A stretch of DNA of 64,000 nucleotides from Kangiellaceae bacterium (GCA_019090895.1 JAHRVB010000163.1:22000-85999), one strand, 5' to 3'; shown: positions 26,247 through 38,066, counted from the first letter of the stretch. Notes: generated by a model not told the origin, from the letters alone. Translations and numbers: made by a program.

Positions 26247-26882
26247 TTAGCCAAGTAGCTTAAATTTACGACGAACTTCATCAATCAATCGATGTCGCGA
26301 GCTTCTTTTACGCTCATGGGGGGCAAACAAAGAGCTAGATAAATCTAACAAATTAACTGCGTTTGTTAACTCTGTTTCTTCTGAACTATTCAAACTCTCG
26401 CGATTTATAAAACCATCAATAATAAGTATTGCTAACTCTTTGGATGCAATATCCTCCGGCAATCCAGATTTTGTACATAACCCATAGACTCCCTTGATGA
26501 AGTGTTCCCACTCCGTTTCGATATGAGAACCAATGGCACTATTCACTTTTGGGTCATTAGAGATAAAGCCTTTTTCGCCTAGATGATCTAGTTGTGTTTT
26601 ATATCTTGTGGAAAAAATCGAGTACGCCTCTTTTTTATTACCCAATGCCTGGAGTAATCCTAGCCATGAAGTATAGCCCTTGGCAAAGTACTCAATTGAC
26701 TTTACTTCTTTGTGTTCACCAAAAAACGAATCACTTAGGACATCAACTTTGAGATTATATGAACAGCACGGCATAACTCCTTGTTTCACAAAATCATCAA
26801 ATTCAGACTTAGTTACTTTTGCTACATCTAGTAACTGTTGTTTTGTGTAGAAATTCTCGTTTAAATACTTAATTAATTCCAT
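26247..26882 (-). CDS. DUF6058 family protein
   Basis: A 211-residue soluble protein matching the DUF6058 layout: an N-terminal helix-turn-helix-like start (Y-T-K-Q-Q-L-L-D-V-A-K-V-T), a P-C-C-S-Y region, H-K-E-V-K-S-I-E-Y-F and a middle E-W-E-H-F-I-K-G-V-Y-G-L-C-T. Basic C-terminus. Function unknown. Recognition from memory of the family, moderate. Confidence 0.65.
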   Translation of the reverse strand: MELIKYLNENFYTKQQLLDVAKVTKSEFDDFVKQGVMPCCSYNLKVDVLSDSFFGEHKEVKSIEYFAKGYTSWLGLLQALGNKKEAYSIFSTRYKTQLDHLGEKGFISNDPKVNSAIGSHIETEWEHFIKGVYGLCTKSGLPEDIASKELAILIIDGFINRESLNSSEETELTNAVNLLDLSSSLFAPHERKRSSRHRLIDEVRRKFKLLG

Positions 26883-26990
26883 GTTTCTAAAGTTTTCCTG
26901 TTTATAAAGTTGATAACCAATTAACGGCCAAGCAATCAGTCGGTTGAAATTAGAGTCGAAGGAGTAAAATTATCTGTCTTCTATCCTTGT

Positions 26991-27266
26991 TTAATGGCTT
27001 GTTATTTTTTTGTTTTTTCCGAACCTTCGAAAAACATACTTAAGCAATAATAGACCTAACGAAATAATAAATGTCCAAAAACTAAAAAGCAGAGCAATAA
27101 CTACTGCAGTGCCTGTTGAAATAGTAAACAAACCGCAATCATAACCACACGTCTCATTTCTATAATAGGACCAGACAAATAATAAGAAACTGATGCTAAT
27201 TAATATTGAATAGAAAATTTTTTCTTTTCCGGTAAATAGCTCACCCATAAGTGAAGTCAATTCCAA
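26991..27266 (-). CDS. small membrane protein (91 aa), unknown
   Basis: Two hydrophobic helices (about residues 16 to 35 and 50 to 76) separated by a short loop with two cysteines (C-G-Y-D-C). A basic C-terminus suggests a cytoplasmic tail. Similar in style to the next minus-strand gene upstream (27334-27639), which also has a W-S-Y-x-x-Y-R-like segment before a cysteine; they may be distant paralogues. Confidence 0.5.
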   Translation of the reverse strand: MELTSLMGELFTGKEKIFYSILISISFLLFVWSYYRNETCGYDCGLFTISTGTAVVIALLFSFWTFIISLGLLLLKYVFRRFGKNKKITSH

Positions 27267-27333
27267 AGAAACGCCGAGTTGAGTCGAATGCGTCTACCTG
27301 CATTTCGATTTCCTGCGTTTTGTTAGAGATTCT

Positions 27334-27639
27334 TCAAACACCAAATTCAATCCTTAAAAAAGAAAGCAGTAAGAATGGTATGAATACGATAATTAGCCAT
27401 GTTATGCTCTTACTTAACTTAGAAATACGAAATCCAATGACTCCCAATACCAGAGGAATAATCAGTAAATAGAAAATTTGCATCCAACCGGCAACAGAGC
27501 AAGATGCTCCTGGGGCCTTCGAATTAGGACGCTCTAAAGCATATTCAGGGCAGTAAATTAATTCCCTATAAAGGAAATAACTCCATATAAGCAAGGCCAA
27601 AATAACTGCAGTGTTCATAGCATAAGTGCGTTTTTTCAT
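27334..27639 (-). CDS. small membrane protein (101 aa), unknown
   Basis: Three hydrophobic helices (about residues 9 to 24, 50 to 68 and 79 to 95) with a cysteine-containing loop between the first two. The start ATG is preceded only by a weak AGCTA-like site. No recognised family. It lies 67 bp upstream of another small membrane protein gene on the same strand. Confidence 0.5.
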   Translation of the reverse strand: MKKRTYAMNTAVILALLIWSYFLYRELIYCPEYALERPNSKAPGASCSVAGWMQIFYLLIIPLVLGVIGFRISKLSKSITWLIIVFIPFLLLSFLRIEFGV

Positions 27640-28001
27640 AGTAGCTGTAACAAATTATTACTGCGCAACGTGCGCGATATGTGGATTATCCATTTAGAAA
27701 TTATTTTCTTTCAACTTACCCAGTTTCGTTAATATTTACAAGTGCTGCAGTAGACTATGGTGATTTTATATCGTCGTTTCTGAATATCTATTTTTGAGAT
27801 AAAAGGCTAGTGCTTAGAAAGATGTTTTTCTTCTTAAGTCTATTATTTCAATAAGAATTAGCTCGTTAACAATTCTCTCTCATCTATTGAGGAATGTTTT
27901 CACCTGATATTTAACCTAGATTTCACATTCATACCGTTATTCTTTCTTATGCACAATCGATAGAGTTTAACAATCAACTTGCCGGAGAGGGATAGATAAC
28001 C
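27640..28001. other. 362-bp intergenic region upstream of the hydrolase gene
   Basis: A/T-rich spacer between a minus-strand membrane protein gene and the plus-strand alpha/beta hydrolase gene. A GGAGAGGG ribosome binding site lies just before the hydrolase start. I see no other coding or RNA feature. Confidence 0.4.
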
Positions 28002-28919
28002 ATGAAAAAGAAGATGCTGATTGCCATCACAGTCATACTCTCAGTATTGGGTGGAATCTACTACACGTTTTTTACGCTGGATGTAGAATCCATTACAGAG
28101 CAAGAGTTAATGGCTTATTACCAGTATCATCCGCCAGAGGATTTGGATTTTAAAATGACACCTATTTCTCAAAACGTTTTTAAATTTAGCTTTAAGAGTT
28201 TCGATGGTGCCGTGGTAAATGGACAAGTCGGTTATCCCATGGATGCCAACTTAGAGCAAGATAAGGCCTTTAAATTTCCGGTGTTGATTGGCCTGCATGC
28301 CATGGGACGAAGCTATCCTCGCTGGTGGACCGATTCGCTAAAGGGGCGTCCGACGGTTACTCGAGTTAATGAGATAACAAAGTTAGCCAATCAAAAAGGT
28401 TATGCAGTAATCGCCCTTGATGCTCGTTATCATGGGTCGCGTAAAGATCCTGAGAATAGTTTGAGTGCCATTATGATGATGTTGACGTTTTTGGGTGATA
28501 AGAGTCGTTACCAAAGCATGATACGAGAATCGATTTTGGATTATCGGGTATTGCTTGATTGGGTGGAAAAGCAAGCTAACTTGGATGATAGCGAAATTGC
28601 ATTAGTTGGTTACAGTATGGGTGGACAGATGAGCCTGTTATTAGGAGCCATTGACTCACGGATTAACAAAATCGCGGCAATCGTACCTCCTTTTATTGAC
28701 GACCGAATGGTGAGGGTTGCACCCAAAAACGTAACTCACTTACTCGGTGATAAAACATCCGTTTGGTTGTTAACTTCTGACGCTGATGAAAATTCCGATC
28801 AAGGTCAGAACTTGATTTTGTTTAACTTAATCAACAACCAAAACAAAAAGCATATTGATTATCCGGGCAATCACATTCTTCCTGAAGGTTATGAGCGAGA
28901 TTTAGTTGATTGGCTCTAG
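28002..28919 (+). CDS. exported or membrane-anchored alpha/beta hydrolase
   Basis: A 305-residue hydrolase with an N-terminal hydrophobic segment (about residues 5 to 25) that acts as a signal or anchor. The nucleophile elbow is G-Y-S-M-G-G (serine at about residue 205). An oxyanion region G-L-H-A-M-G-R-S and a later L-D-A-R-Y-H-G-S-R motif are typical of esterase/dienelactone-hydrolase relatives. The catalytic acid is probably the D in T-S-D-A-D-E-N; the histidine is in G-N-H-I-L-P-E-G. Substrate unknown. Confidence 0.85.
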   Translation: MKKKMLIAITVILSVLGGIYYTFFTLDVESITEQELMAYYQYHPPEDLDFKMTPISQNVFKFSFKSFDGAVVNGQVGYPMDANLEQDKAFKFPVLIGLHAMGRSYPRWWTDSLKGRPTVTRVNEITKLANQKGYAVIALDARYHGSRKDPENSLSAIMMMLTFLGDKSRYQSMIRESILDYRVLLDWVEKQANLDDSEIALVGYSMGGQMSLLLGAIDSRINKIAAIVPPFIDDRMVRVAPKNVTHLLGDKTSVWLLTSDADENSDQGQNLILFNLINNQNKKHIDYPGNHILPEGYERDLVDWL

Positions 28920-29079
28920 AAACCTTATTCGGTTTAACTAGGTTCAGTTGGTCTCATTCTTAACGGAAAGAATCTCGAATGTAAGATTTCGTTGCTACAT
29001 TTGTCGTGCCAGGATAAGTCTGCTATCTTGTCGAAATTACAACGGGTTGCAAACCGTTAATGCCGACGAGGAGAAACTG

Positions 29080-30213
29080 ATGCGAAGACGCTTATTTTCA
29101 ATGAATTCATTACCTAAAGTTTTAGCACTGTCGAGCTCAATATTGACAGCTATCTTTACTGCCAATCTTTCCGCAGAAATAAAGTTAGAGCAATTAATAC
29201 TGCCGAAAGGATTTAAAATAGATTTTTACGCCACCGACGTTGAAAACGCTCGTCAATTGGCATTATCAACCAGTGGCATCGTCTATGCCGGTTCCCGCCG
29301 CGCGGGAAATGTTTACGCCTTAAAAGATTCCGATAAGGATGGAAAAGCAGATAAGAAATGGATTATTGCAGAAGGATTAAACTTACCTTCGGGGATCGCA
29401 TGGAAAGACGGTAATTTGTATGTCGCCGAAGTCGACAAAATTCTGGTTTTTAAAAATATCGATAACCAATTGGATAAGCCCAAGTCAGAAGTTCTGTTTT
29501 CAGGTTTACCTAGCGACCGGCATCATGGCTGGAAATACATTGATTTTAGCCCACAAGGAGATTTGATTATTCCCGTTGGTGCACCCTGTAACGTGTGCGA
29601 AGCACCGACTGAATTGCACGCCAGAATATTATCATTAGATATCAAAACCAAGAAGCTAACGGAACTGGCACAGGGCGTTAGAAATACAGTGGGTTTCGAT
29701 TTTCATCCGACTACAGGCGAGTTGTGGTTTAGTGATAATGGCCGTGACATGATGGGAGATGATATACCAGCCTGTGAGATCAATCGCATTACTCAAAAGG
29801 GTCAACATTTTGGATTTCCTTATGTTCATGCTGGCGAGGTGAAAGATCCTGAGTTTGGTAAACAAGCTAATATAAATGACTATGTCAAACCTGAACTCAA
29901 TCTCGGCGCACATGTAGCGCCTTTAGGTATTCACTTCTACCAAGGCAAGATGTTACCAACTCAATATCATAATCAGCTATTGGTTGCTGAGCACGGTTCT
30001 TGGAATCGGTCGAAGAAATCCGGTTATAAAGTTGCCGTTGCGACCATTAATAAAGAATCCAAAGTAACAGGTTACCAAGATCTAATTACTGGGTTTATGA
30101 AAGATGAAACCACCTTCGGTCGTCCGGTTTCAATCATAGAGATGCCAGATGGCAGTTTATTGATTTCCGATGATTATGCTCATGTGATTTATCGGGTTTC
30201 CTATTCCAGCTAA
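29080..30213 (+). CDS. PQQ-dependent sugar dehydrogenase-like (sorbosone dehydrogenase) protein
   Basis: A 377-residue exported protein. I chose ATG 29080 with GAGGAG just before it; an open frame extends 44 codons upstream with no start signal. A signal peptide ends near residue 35 (A-N-L-S-A). The rest is a six-bladed beta-propeller of the sorbosone/soluble glucose dehydrogenase type: L-P-S-G-I-A-W-K-D-G, H-H-G-W-K-Y-I-D-F, a C-x-x-C pair, N-T-V-G-F-D-F-H-P-T-T-G, W-F-S-D-N-G-R-D. A periplasmic oxidation of an aldose or similar sugar is likely; the substrate is not known. Confidence 0.88.
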   Translation: MRRRLFSMNSLPKVLALSSSILTAIFTANLSAEIKLEQLILPKGFKIDFYATDVENARQLALSTSGIVYAGSRRAGNVYALKDSDKDGKADKKWIIAEGLNLPSGIAWKDGNLYVAEVDKILVFKNIDNQLDKPKSEVLFSGLPSDRHHGWKYIDFSPQGDLIIPVGAPCNVCEAPTELHARILSLDIKTKKLTELAQGVRNTVGFDFHPTTGELWFSDNGRDMMGDDIPACEINRITQKGQHFGFPYVHAGEVKDPEFGKQANINDYVKPELNLGAHVAPLGIHFYQGKMLPTQYHNQLLVAEHGSWNRSKKSGYKVAVATINKESKVTGYQDLITGFMKDETTFGRPVSIIEMPDGSLLISDDYAHVIYRVSYSS

Positions 30214-30257
30214 CCGCTTTAGTCGATTCTAGCAACAATCCTATTATCATTTTGCCG

Positions 30258-30313
30258 GCAGTCGCCCTCGGGCGTCTGCGATATCCTGCCGACACCCGGG
30301 TTTTCATTACCCG
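30258..30313. other. GC-rich hairpins between sugar dehydrogenase and giant surface protein genes
   Basis: GCAGTCGCC and GGCGTCTGC pair with one mismatch around a CTCG loop (30258-30279). A second, weaker stem CGGGT / ACCCG follows (30297-30313). GC-rich in an A/T-rich setting. No T run. Possibly a REP-like element or an attenuated terminator. Confidence 0.5.
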
Positions 30314-30488
30314 AGTAAGCTTTAGCGCAATTGAAAATCCGACACAGAGCGAACTGAAATGTGAACTAGTGCACACATTATTTTAACTCGTTCTTATTTT
30401 TGTGATATAAATTCAATATTTTAATGCAATTTTCCTACCTTTTCCTATACTTACGCCATCTATATTACAAAGGACTATAAGTACCTCG

Positions 30489-33400
30489 ATGAATATTCGT
30501 TTTTTAGCTAATAAAATCAATAAACTCGCAACCATTGCTTTATTTGCACTGTTATCAACTCAGATCCAGGCCGAAGGAAGCTATCAGTTTGGTGATACGC
30601 TTAATCAGCCGTTAAGGTCGACAACAACCGTGTACATACATGTACCTAATGCTGGCGATTTGATTCGAGTTCATTTATGTCGAAATGGAAATTCAGCCGC
30701 GGCGGTAGTGGCCAATATTTCCAATACAACATTTGCCAGCGAGCAGTACTCAGCGAATACCGTATTGGCTAATTTATCCTCCACCCAAGCAAATATTGAT
30801 TGTGCAGACCCCATGACATCTGTACTCCCGAAAACACCTGTGGCCGGCCAAACGATGGAATTTGCTGTACCAAGCGCAGGTGTATATGCGCTCGATTTTG
30901 ATAATAACGGTGGCATTGATTATGCTCGTTGGGATTTTTCGGTAGTTCCTAGTGGCACACCTAACATTGGTGTTGACGCAACCGATGACGCTGGGAATGT
31001 ATTTTCATACCAGTGGGTCTTTGATACCGGTTCTTTTAGCAAAGCGGCTGGCGCTACCGGACAAATGTTCATTTTAGTGCCCGGCGGTTTTCCTAGTACT
31101 AATTACGTTTGGTCCCTCGATTTACAAGAATTTTCTGGAAATGTTTACGAAATTGTGGCTAACGATTTAGGGTTAGATGCGCCTGTTTCTGGGATTAGTG
31201 CGCCTACTTCTACTAATAATGTCACGGATAAGTATCCGGTTTATTTAACTTACCCAACAGGTGCAAACCCTGCCCCGGCTCCGGTTCAATTTCCAGCGCT
31301 CACTGACACTTTGATTTTTGTGGATGATGCAGGAAATGATGCCGTTATATCTCCAGACGGCGATGCGATTGAAGAGACTGGAAATTTTGAGTTTACACCA
31401 GATGTCGACGGAACCTATGCACTAACAATTGATATTAATCGAGATGGGGAATTTGGTGCTAATGACCGCCTACTGCTCGGTAGAATGACAGCTAATGTTT
31501 TAAGTGTTGTTAATTGGAATGGTACAGATGCTGCAGGTACTACTGTGCCGAATGCAAGCTATCCAGTTAAATTAGAACTACGTGTAGGCGAATATCACTT
31601 CATTGCAGAAGATGCTGAAACCAGTGGTGGCGGAACCAATGACGACGGTACTGGAGATGATGACGGGCTGACAATTTTGCAAGCTACGGATCAAAACACT
31701 TTAGTTGGCACCCAAGTTTATTGGGACGACGAGACTTTATTAACCGGAAATTCTAATTTACCAGATGGCGCTTTTTCTAGCATCGCTACAACAGGCGATC
31801 ATCGTCATACTTGGGGGCAATTTGACTCAGGAGGAATCGGGAATCAGTCTTACATTGATACTTATGTTTTTGGTAACTCAACAGAAGTAAGTGTTACTGC
31901 AATCGTTGCAGCCGTCAACACAGCACCAACGATTGACGATGACACCTTTAATATTGATGAAAACTCAGCAATTACTACTAGTGTTGGAACGCCAACATCC
32001 AATGATGTTGATGGTGACTTCTTAAGTTATTCAATTACCGGTGGAAACACGGGTAATGTGTTTGCGATCACTGACTTAACAGGAGAAATAACAGTCAACG
32101 GCCCGCTTGATGAGGAAACAACAGATCAGTATATCCTCACAGTTGAAGTGTCTGATCAGGCATCCACAGATACCGCGACGATTACTATCGATATAAACGA
32201 TATTAATGATGCTCCCGTTGCCGATAACCAAGCCGTTGGTGTGTCCGAAGATATTGTTCAGGCAATTATTTTAACGGCCTCGGATGATGATCTCGACCCG
32301 CTAACCTTTTCTGTAGTTGGTAACCCAAGTAACGGAAGTTTAACGGGTACAGCACCAAATTTAATTTACACTCCTAACCTAAATTATGTGGGTAATGATA
32401 GTTTTACCTTCACCGCGAATGATTTAACCGTTGATTCAGCGATTGCGACAATTTCAATTTCAGTGAGTAGTGTTAATGACGCGCCAGTGGCCAATGGACA
32501 AGCTGTCAATGTGACGGAAGATATCGCCCAGTCAATTACTCTGAGCGGTTCGGATATTGATTTAGACCCGTTGACTTATCAGGTGACTAACAATCCAACG
32601 AACGGAACTTTATCAGGGACTGCGCCAAATTTAACTTACACTCCTAATTTAAACTTTGTGGGAAATGATAGTTTTACTTTTACCGCTAATGATTTAACTG
32701 TTGATTCGGCGATTGCGACAATTTCAATTACTGTGAGTAATGTTAATGACGCACCAGTGGCCAATGGACAAGCTGTCAATGTGGCTGAAGATATCGCCCA
32801 GTCAATTACCTTGAGCGGTGCGGATTTTGATTTCGACCCGTTGACTTATCAGGTGACTAACAATCCATCTAACGGAACATTATCGGGGACCGCACCTAAT
32901 TTAACTTATACACCTTTGTCGAATTTCGCTGGACTTGATAGTTTTACTTTCCAAGTGAATGATGGAGTGGTTGACTCGGCAGATGCGACAGTTTCTATTA
33001 CAATCAATAATACTAATGACGCACCATTTGCGGTAGCTCAAATTATCAGTACCGTTGAAGACACACCAAGTGGGATTACGTTAGCGGGAAGTGATTTGGA
33101 TTTAGACCCATTAACTTTTTCAGTAATAACCAATCCTACCAATGGTTTGTTATCGGGTACGGCACCCAACCTAACTTATACACCCAATGCGAATTTTAAT
33201 GGCAATGATAGTTTTATCTTTAAAGCCAACGATGGTACTGTAGATTCCAATTTGGCCGCAGTTTCTATTACTGTAACCGGTGTAAATGATGCGCCGGTGG
33301 CGGATGCACAATCGGTAGCAGTGACTGAAGATACAGCGCAAGGGATCACCTTGACTGGCTCTGATGTAGATTCTGATCCATTGACTTATACCGTGGTCGC

Positions 33401-36400
33401 TTTACCAACTAATGGCATCTTAACCGGGACTGCACCTAACTTAAGCTACACACCTGCCGCTGATTTCACGGGTAGCGATAGTTTTACTTTCCAACTGAAT
33501 GACGGCACCATTGATTCGGTACTCGCAACTGTCTCGCTGACGGTAAGTAATGTAAACGATGCGCCGGTGGCTGATAACCAAGCGGTAGCAGTGACTGAAG
33601 ATACCGCGCAAGGGATCACCTTGACTGGCTCCGATGTAGATTCTGATCCATTGACTTATACCTTGGTCGCTTTGCCAGCTAATGGCACTTTAACCGGGAC
33701 TGCGCCTAACTTAAGCTACACACCCGCCGCTGATTTCACGGGCAGCGATAGTTTTACTTTCCAAGTGAATGACAGCACCATTGATTCGGTACTCGCAACT
33801 GTCTCGCTGACGGTAAGTAATGTAAACGATGCACCGGTGGCGGATGATCAATCCGTTTCAGCGACAGAAGATTCTCCAACTAATTTAGTGTTAACGGGGA
33901 GTGATGTTGATCTTGATTCAATTACGTTTTCAGTAGTAACGAATCCGACGAATGGATCATTAAGTGGAACGGCCCCTAATTTAACCTATACACCGACTCC
34001 AGATTTTGCTGGTTCGGATAGTTTTACATTTAGAACCAACGATGGCGTTTTGAATTCTACCCTTGCAACTATCACTCTCTCGGTTGCAGGGGCTAACGAT
34101 GCACCAACGGCTGACGGACAAGCATTATCAGCCGTTGAAGATGTTCCTTTGGCAATCATATTGAGTGGTAGTGATATAGATAACGACCCGTTATCTTTTA
34201 TAGTCACGACCAATCCAACGAACGGAACTTTGGTTGGGACTTCACCTAATCTAACTTATACTCCTAGTGCCGATTTTAGTGGAGTCGATAGTTTTGTTTT
34301 TAAATCTAATGACGGAACAGTAGATTCAAACTTAGCAACTGTGACTATCACTATTGAGTCAGATGTAGACGGCGATGGCATACCTGATAGCAATGACCCA
34401 GATGACGATAATGACGGTATTCCTGATGATGTAGAAGGTACTGATGACCCTGATGGTGACGGAATTCCTAATAACGAAGATACTGATTCCGATGGTGACG
34501 GTATTCTCGATAGTGAAGAAGGAAATGTCGATACTGACGGTGATGGTACGCCTGATTATTTAGATGAAGATTCAGACGGCGACGGTCATTCCGATGCCGA
34601 TGAAGGTACAGGTGATTCCGATGGTGACGGTACGCCCGATTACCTCGATGACAGCTCGGATGAAGATCAAGATGGTATCCCAGACATAGTAGAAGGAACC
34701 GGAGATTCAGACGGCGACGGCATTGCTGATTATTTAGACCCTGACAGTGATAACGACGGAATTCCTGATTCGGCCGAGTCAGTTGTGGTCGGAAACGATG
34801 AAGATGGCGACGGAATTGACGATGCTTTTGATGTGGATCAAACGGGTGGTGATGATGCTAATGGTGACGGTATTGATGACAATGTCACACCGTTAGATAC
34901 TGATGATGATGGTACACCTGACTACTTAGATATAGACAGTGATGACGATGGTATCCCTGATGTGATCGAATCGGTCATTCGAGAAACAGATACCGATGGC
35001 GATGGCATTCACGACGGTATTGATGTGGACCAAACTGGTGGTATAGATTCCGACGGTGATGGTATTGATGATGCATTTGATGCTTCTATAACCGGTGGAC
35101 TTGATGCCGACCTCGATGGTGTTGACGACTTGTTAGAACCACAAAATGATCAAGATGGTGACGGAACCTTTGACTATCTTGACCTCGATAGCGATGACGA
35201 TGGTATCAGCGATACTGCTGAGTCTGCAGTGACAGGCGACGATACCGATGGTGATGGCATTGACGATTCCTATGATGTTGATATAACCGGCGGTTTTGAT
35301 ATTAATAACGATGGCATCGATGATGATGGCAGTGTGGTTGATACGGACGGAGATACAGTTGCCGATATGCACGACCTCGACAGCGATAACGATAGTCTGT
35401 TTGATACGGTAGAAGCTGGATTAACCGACGATGATGAAAATGCGTTAGCGGATGCGGGACACACTTTAGTTGAAGATCCGATCGATAGCGATGGAGACGG
35501 TATTGCCGACTTCCGTGATATTGACAGTGATAACGATGGTGCTAACGATATTGATGACACTGAATTTTCAGAGTTAGATGCTGATAACGATGGTCAAATT
35601 GATATCTCAACGGATCAAGATGGTGATGGTATTGATGACTCTCATGATCTCGAACCGACTGTACACGGTACTCGTCCTGCGGATCGCGATCAGGATGATG
35701 ACGGTATTGCTGATGTCACTGAAGGAAGTGCCAACACCGATGGCGATGTGAACGATAACTATCTTGATCGCGACAGTGATAACGATGGATTGTCTGACGC
35801 TTTCGAAACGGATCGACCTGCGCCTTCTGGTAATGATACAGACCAAGATGGTATCGACGATACTTATGACGTCGATGCAACCGGTGGTACCGATGTAAAT
35901 ATGGATGGCGTCGACGACCAGTTTATTGAAGTTGATACTGATGGTGACGGCGATGCAGATTATTTAGACCTCGACAGCGATAACGACGGAATCAGCGATT
36001 CGGAAGAACAAGTGTTGGTCACACTGACTGGACTCGATAGCGATAGCGATGGCATCGATGACGCTGTAGATGTTGATTCGACTGGCGGTAGTGATTTGAA
36101 TGCTGATGGCATTGATGATGCAACTCTTAATCAAGATGATCTCGACGGTGACGGACTTGCTAATTTCCGAGATTTAGACAGCGATGGCGATGGCATTCCT
36201 GATAGTGAAGAAGGTACCGTTGATAGTGATGAAGATGGATTACCTGACTACCTTGATTTAGATTCTGATGGTGACGGCATTTTAGACAGTGAAGAAGGAA
36301 CACTCGATACCGATGGCGATGGCATTCCGAATTATCTTGATTTGGATTCGGACGGTGACGGTATTCTTGATAGCCACGAAGGCAATGTCGATACAGATGG

Positions 36401-37799
36401 TGATGGTATACCAGACTATCTTGATGTTGACTCTGACGATGATGGTGTCAGTGATGAAGAAGAAGGTACGGGCGACACAGACGGCGACGGAGATGAAAAT
36501 TATGTTGACCCTGATTCTGACGGCGACGGTATCAATGACGGTTTAGAAAATGGTGATTTTAACAATGACGGTACGAACGATCGATTGCAGGCAACTGATA
36601 TGGTAGAAACAGGACTAACTGGTGCAGGTTCAAATGGAGTACTAATGCTCATCGCAATGTTGACTTTATTCGCCGTAAGACGAAAACAACAATTCCTAAA
36701 ATTGGCGGCGGTGTTTGTTTCCCTCGCTAGTTTTTCGGCTCAAGCGAATGAGCCTTGTGAATTTGGTGAAGCATTTGGCAAAGGTGAATGTTGGTATCTT
36801 GGAGCGGGTGTTGGTCAATCGAAATTACGCCCCGATCCACATTCTACCAGTTGGAGAATTTCAGATGATAAAGACACGGCATTCAAAATTTTTACTGGCT
36901 TTCCACTCAGCGAACATTTGTTTGTCGAAGCGACCTATGAAGATATGGGAGCGGCAGAAATGTACAATTTGAATCCGAGTATCACCGAAAACCTTGATGT
37001 AGGTTACAAGGCTTTAGGAGCTAGTCTAGGTTATTGGTTGAGAGACCAAAAAGAAGAATGGAATGTTTATGCTAAGGCAGGACTTTCATTTATGGATACT
37101 CGTCAGGGTCAATATGTTGATCAGGACTATGGGACTCAATTAACGTTCGGCGCTGGTGTTCAATGGCGCTTTACTGAAGACTGGTTTACTCGTCTTGATC
37201 TCACTTCTTATGATAAAGATGCTCGAATCATAGGACTGTCTATCGGAAAATATTTTGGTGGCGGTTCAAAACGTGAACCACAAAAAGTAGTTGCACCTGT
37301 AGCCATTCCGATGATTGAAAAGCCAGAACCGAAGGTTGAGGCTGTCGTTCCAGCGACTAATCCTGACTTAGATGGTGATGGTGTATTAAATGAGGCTGAT
37401 AATTGTCCAGCGACGCCAACAGGCACTAAAGTCGCTGTTAATGGTTGTCCTTTAATGGAAGCGATCACTCTTAATATTCAATTTGATACGGCTAAGTCCC
37501 TCGTCAAAGATGAATTTTTGAAAGAGATTAATGATGTTGCGGAATTGATTAAGCAGCGAGGTAATGTGCAAGTGACGGTTGAAGGACATACTGATTGGCG
37601 CGGTAAGCAAGTCAATAACCAACCGCTTTCAGAGTCTCGAGCAGCAGCGGTTGCTAATGTACTCAAGCAGATTACTGGTTTAAAAGATGATTCATTTGAA
37701 GTGATTGGCCATGGTGAATTAAAACCGGTTGCCGATAATAATACCGAGCAAGGTCGTTATAAAAACAGGCGTGTTGTTGTGGTTATTTCACAAAAATAA
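30489..37799 (+). CDS. giant repeat surface protein ending in an OmpA-type outer-membrane domain
   Basis: A 2436-residue protein. Signal peptide 1 to about 29. An N-terminal part without recognised family runs to about 470, then a cadherin-like domain (about 474 to 574). Eight Ig-like/tandem-95 units of exactly 90 residues cover 575 to 1294. About 740 residues of thrombospondin-type-3 calcium-binding repeats (D-x-D-x-D-G) follow. Residues about 2044 to 2068 look like a C-terminal sorting tail (G-A-G-S-N-G, hydrophobic, R-R-K). They are followed in frame by a signal-peptide-like stretch (to about 2086), an eight-stranded OmpA-like barrel, a short D-x-D-G linker and an OmpA peptidoglycan-binding domain (about 2330 to 2436). 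It appears to be an adhesin fused to an outer-membrane anchor. Confidence 0.88.
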   Translation: MNIRFLANKINKLATIALFALLSTQIQAEGSYQFGDTLNQPLRSTTTVYIHVPNAGDLIRVHLCRNGNSAAAVVANISNTTFASEQYSANTVLANLSSTQANIDCADPMTSVLPKTPVAGQTMEFAVPSAGVYALDFDNNGGIDYARWDFSVVPSGTPNIGVDATDDAGNVFSYQWVFDTGSFSKAAGATGQMFILVPGGFPSTNYVWSLDLQEFSGNVYEIVANDLGLDAPVSGISAPTSTNNVTDKYPVYLTYPTGANPAPAPVQFPALTDTLIFVDDAGNDAVISPDGDAIEETGNFEFTPDVDGTYALTIDINRDGEFGANDRLLLGRMTANVLSVVNWNGTDAAGTTVPNASYPVKLELRVGEYHFIAEDAETSGGGTNDDGTGDDDGLTILQATDQNTLVGTQVYWDDETLLTGNSNLPDGAFSSIATTGDHRHTWGQFDSGGIGNQSYIDTYVFGNSTEVSVTAIVAAVNTAPTIDDDTFNIDENSAITTSVGTPTSNDVDGDFLSYSITGGNTGNVFAITDLTGEITVNGPLDEETTDQYILTVEVSDQASTDTATITIDINDINDAPVADNQAVGVSEDIVQAIILTASDDDLDPLTFSVVGNPSNGSLTGTAPNLIYTPNLNYVGNDSFTFTANDLTVDSAIATISISVSSVNDAPVANGQAVNVTEDIAQSITLSGSDIDLDPLTYQVTNNPTNGTLSGTAPNLTYTPNLNFVGNDSFTFTANDLTVDSAIATISITVSNVNDAPVANGQAVNVAEDIAQSITLSGADFDFDPLTYQVTNNPSNGTLSGTAPNLTYTPLSNFAGLDSFTFQVNDGVVDSADATVSITINNTNDAPFAVAQIISTVEDTPSGITLAGSDLDLDPLTFSVITNPTNGLLSGTAPNLTYTPNANFNGNDSFIFKANDGTVDSNLAAVSITVTGVNDAPVADAQSVAVTEDTAQGITLTGSDVDSDPLTYTVVALPTNGILTGTAPNLSYTPAADFTGSDSFTFQLNDGTIDSVLATVSLTVSNVNDAPVADNQAVAVTEDTAQGITLTGSDVDSDPLTYTLVALPANGTLTGTAPNLSYTPAADFTGSDSFTFQVNDSTIDSVLATVSLTVSNVNDAPVADDQSVSATEDSPTNLVLTGSDVDLDSITFSVVTNPTNGSLSGTAPNLTYTPTPDFAGSDSFTFRTNDGVLNSTLATITLSVAGANDAPTADGQALSAVEDVPLAIILSGSDIDNDPLSFIVTTNPTNGTLVGTSPNLTYTPSADFSGVDSFVFKSNDGTVDSNLATVTITIESDVDGDGIPDSNDPDDDNDGIPDDVEGTDDPDGDGIPNNEDTDSDGDGILDSEEGNVDTDGDGTPDYLDEDSDGDGHSDADEGTGDSDGDGTPDYLDDSSDEDQDGIPDIVEGTGDSDGDGIADYLDPDSDNDGIPDSAESVVVGNDEDGDGIDDAFDVDQTGGDDANGDGIDDNVTPLDTDDDGTPDYLDIDSDDDGIPDVIESVIRETDTDGDGIHDGIDVDQTGGIDSDGDGIDDAFDASITGGLDADLDGVDDLLEPQNDQDGDGTFDYLDLDSDDDGISDTAESAVTGDDTDGDGIDDSYDVDITGGFDINNDGIDDDGSVVDTDGDTVADMHDLDSDNDSLFDTVEAGLTDDDENALADAGHTLVEDPIDSDGDGIADFRDIDSDNDGANDIDDTEFSELDADNDGQIDISTDQDGDGIDDSHDLEPTVHGTRPADRDQDDDGIADVTEGSANTDGDVNDNYLDRDSDNDGLSDAFETDRPAPSGNDTDQDGIDDTYDVDATGGTDVNMDGVDDQFIEVDTDGDGDADYLDLDSDNDGISDSEEQVLVTLTGLDSDSDGIDDAVDVDSTGGSDLNADGIDDATLNQDDLDGDGLANFRDLDSDGDGIPDSEEGTVDSDEDGLPDYLDLDSDGDGILDSEEGTLDTDGDGIPNYLDLDSDGDGILDSHEGNVDTDGDGIPDYLDVDSDDDGVSDEEEGTGDTDGDGDENYVDPDSDGDGINDGLENGDFNNDGTNDRLQATDMVETGLTGAGSNGVLMLIAMLTLFAVRRKQQFLKLAAVFVSLASFSAQANEPCEFGEAFGKGECWYLGAGVGQSKLRPDPHSTSWRISDDKDTAFKIFTGFPLSEHLFVEATYEDMGAAEMYNLNPSITENLDVGYKALGASLGYWLRDQKEEWNVYAKAGLSFMDTRQGQYVDQDYGTQLTFGAGVQWRFTEDWFTRLDLTSYDKDARIIGLSIGKYFGGGSKREPQKVVAPVAIPMIEKPEPKVEAVVPATNPDLDGDGVLNEADNCPATPTGTKVAVNGCPLMEAITLNIQFDTAKSLVKDEFLKEINDVAELIKQRGNVQVTVEGHTDWRGKQVNNQPLSESRAAAVANVLKQITGLKDDSFEVIGHGELKPVADNNTEQGRYKNRRVVVVISQK
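32211..34370 (+). repeat. eight tandem 270-bp Ig-like units
   Basis: The unit boundary (N-D-A-P-V codons) recurs at 32211, 32481, 32751, 33021, 33291, 33561, 33831 and 34101, each exactly 270 bp apart without indels. The units starting at 33291 and 33561 differ at only a few tens of bases by eye, and those at 32481 and 32751 are also close. This points to recent unequal exchange. Confidence 0.95.
34371..36599 (+). repeat. thrombospondin-type-3 acidic repeat region
   Basis: About 2.2 kb coding for reiterated D-x-D-x-D-G-I-x-D motifs, with spacing around 20 to 30 residues and a strong excess of Asp and Gly. Each motif is a predicted calcium site. At DNA level the region is rich in GATGGTGACGGT-like words. 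Confidence 0.92.
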
Positions 37800-37822
37800 C
37801 AATTACATCAGGCTCTATGCCA

Positions 37823-37856
37823 AAGCCGCTTCACGTAATTGAAGCGGCTTTTTTGT
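37823..37856 (+). terminator. Rho-independent terminator of the giant surface protein gene
   Basis: A perfect 10-bp stem AAGCCGCTTC / GAAGCGGCTT with an 8-base loop, followed by a run of T, starting 24 bp after the stop codon. Confidence 0.92.
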
Positions 37857-38066
37857 TTGTGTTGGCTTACTTTGCAACGCTTGTTTAAAGGTTCTAGGCC
37901 TATTCCATCGATAAGGGTTTTGGGTGGGATAGTTAGAACTAAATGTGAGTTGTTTTAAAGTAACTTGTTGACGGCTCATTATCGACTGCTATAGTCATTG
38001 TTGGCTGATCTAGTTTATGTCGACTATGTCAAACCCACAAAGAGAAACAATCAAGCAGGATTTATA

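Noticed and set aside
36289..36546. 85-codon frame inside the giant gene
   Set aside because: Antiphase reading of the D-x-D-G repeat; the low-complexity M/T/I pattern is a shadow of the repeat.
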